DNA from: Chloranthus sessilifolius
Taxonomy: Eukaryota > Streptophyta > Magnoliopsida > Chloranthales > Chloranthaceae
Direction: 5' to 3'
Assembly (NCBI GenBank): GCA_021018995.1
Contig: CM037593.1
Coordinates: 37,399,810 to 37,463,809 of the forward strand
DNA: 64,000 nt
Shown here: positions 63,861-64,000 of the stretch, in pieces
Numbering within the stretch: position 1 is the stretch's first letter
How the letters are laid out: each line of letters begins with the position of its first letter
The notes under the pieces: generated by a model
The model's database searches: none
What the model saw: only the letters and a program-made list of their open reading frames with translations
Told to the model about the DNA's origin: nothing
Translations under genes and position numbers: made by a program

Positions 63861-64000
63861 GCAGAGTAATGGGTTGAATCCTTTCTCCTTAGTGGTGATA
63901 ATGTAGCCACTGGACATGACTTCTATAACATCAGATTTGAATCTGAGTTACAAAACTTCTCTGATCTTGGCTCCATAACATACTTCTCATCCTTTTATAT

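Larger units (their letters stand above)
61888..64000 (+). mobile_element. LTR retrotransposon entering at 61888, continuing beyond the window
   Basis: TGTTAAGACCTGAAAAGTATC begins at 61888 inside element 3 gag. The preceding GGAGG may be the target duplication. U3 runs to a clear TATA box, GCTATATAAACTC, at about 62888-62900. R/U5 with repeated blocks follows. U3 at 62085-62700 is packed with CTCGCGCAG / CTCGCGAAG words. No coding in the part visible. The open frames on both strands at 62190-62628 come from the repeat words. Confidence 0.68.

Overview
This window is nuclear DNA of a flowering plant. It is AT-rich, with no operons, rRNA or tRNA genes, and almost all of it is transposable-element sequence in nested layers. 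Only one host gene is recognisable: a single-Myb-histone / telomere-repeat-binding (TRB) gene on the minus strand. Species cannot be named from the sequence. The Tat/Ogre and chromovirus elements, tRNA-type SINEs and Harbinger/hAT/Mutator MITEs fit a large TE-rich angiosperm genome.

TRB gene (41994 down to 11297, minus strand). Four exons could be joined with GT/AG borders and matching phases: exon 1 41845-41994 (Myb), exon 2 17865-18115 (end of the telobox motif plus a repeated Ser/Pro linker), exon 3 15009-15093 and exon 4 11297-11380 (H1/H5-like globular domain). The remaining exons, including the C-terminal coiled coil, must lie left of the window. Intron 1 is about 23.7 kb and is a stack of transposons.

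Region 1-10105. A plus-strand LTR element X, whose first LTR runs off the left edge, carries a nearly complete Ty3/gypsy chromovirus (339-7057, minus strand, TSD TGAAT) inside that LTR. A solo LTR (8270-9072, TSD ACCCG) sits in its interior. Region 10106-18115 holds exons 2-4, a Mutator-like MITE, the 3' end of an L1-type LINE, microsatellites and small inverted-repeat elements.

Region 18116-41844 (intron 1) holds, in order: a hAT MITE; a minus-strand Copia element split by a solo LTR and by a 6.7-kb non-coding insertion (itself containing a SINE, a 745-bp duplication, a minisatellite and a MITE); a second Copia fragment in opposite orientation; an LTR related to X split by a defective chromovirus that lacks RT/RNase H/integrase (32535-37043, TSD GTCCT); another solo LTR (37848-38867, TSD CTTCA); and a hAT-like element (40260-41598, TSD AATACAAC).

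Region 41995-64000, upstream of TRB, holds foldback MITEs, two relatives of a Harbinger/Tourist-like family, two SINE copies, an inverted pair of Tat/Ogre LTRs (50817-53457), a degenerate Tat/Ogre pol on the minus strand (53458-61887), and a plus-strand LTR entering at 61888 and continuing past the end.

The most unusual signals are variable palindromic motif arrays in the U3 of several different LTR families, and a ~135-bp hairpin-bearing U3 module found in opposite orientation in two related LTRs. There is also a defective chromovirus in which a repetitive ORF of unknown origin replaces pol, and a 6.7-kb coding-free insertion with a 5-bp target duplication. No coordinates or percentages here come from alignment software. 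Boundaries were read by eye.
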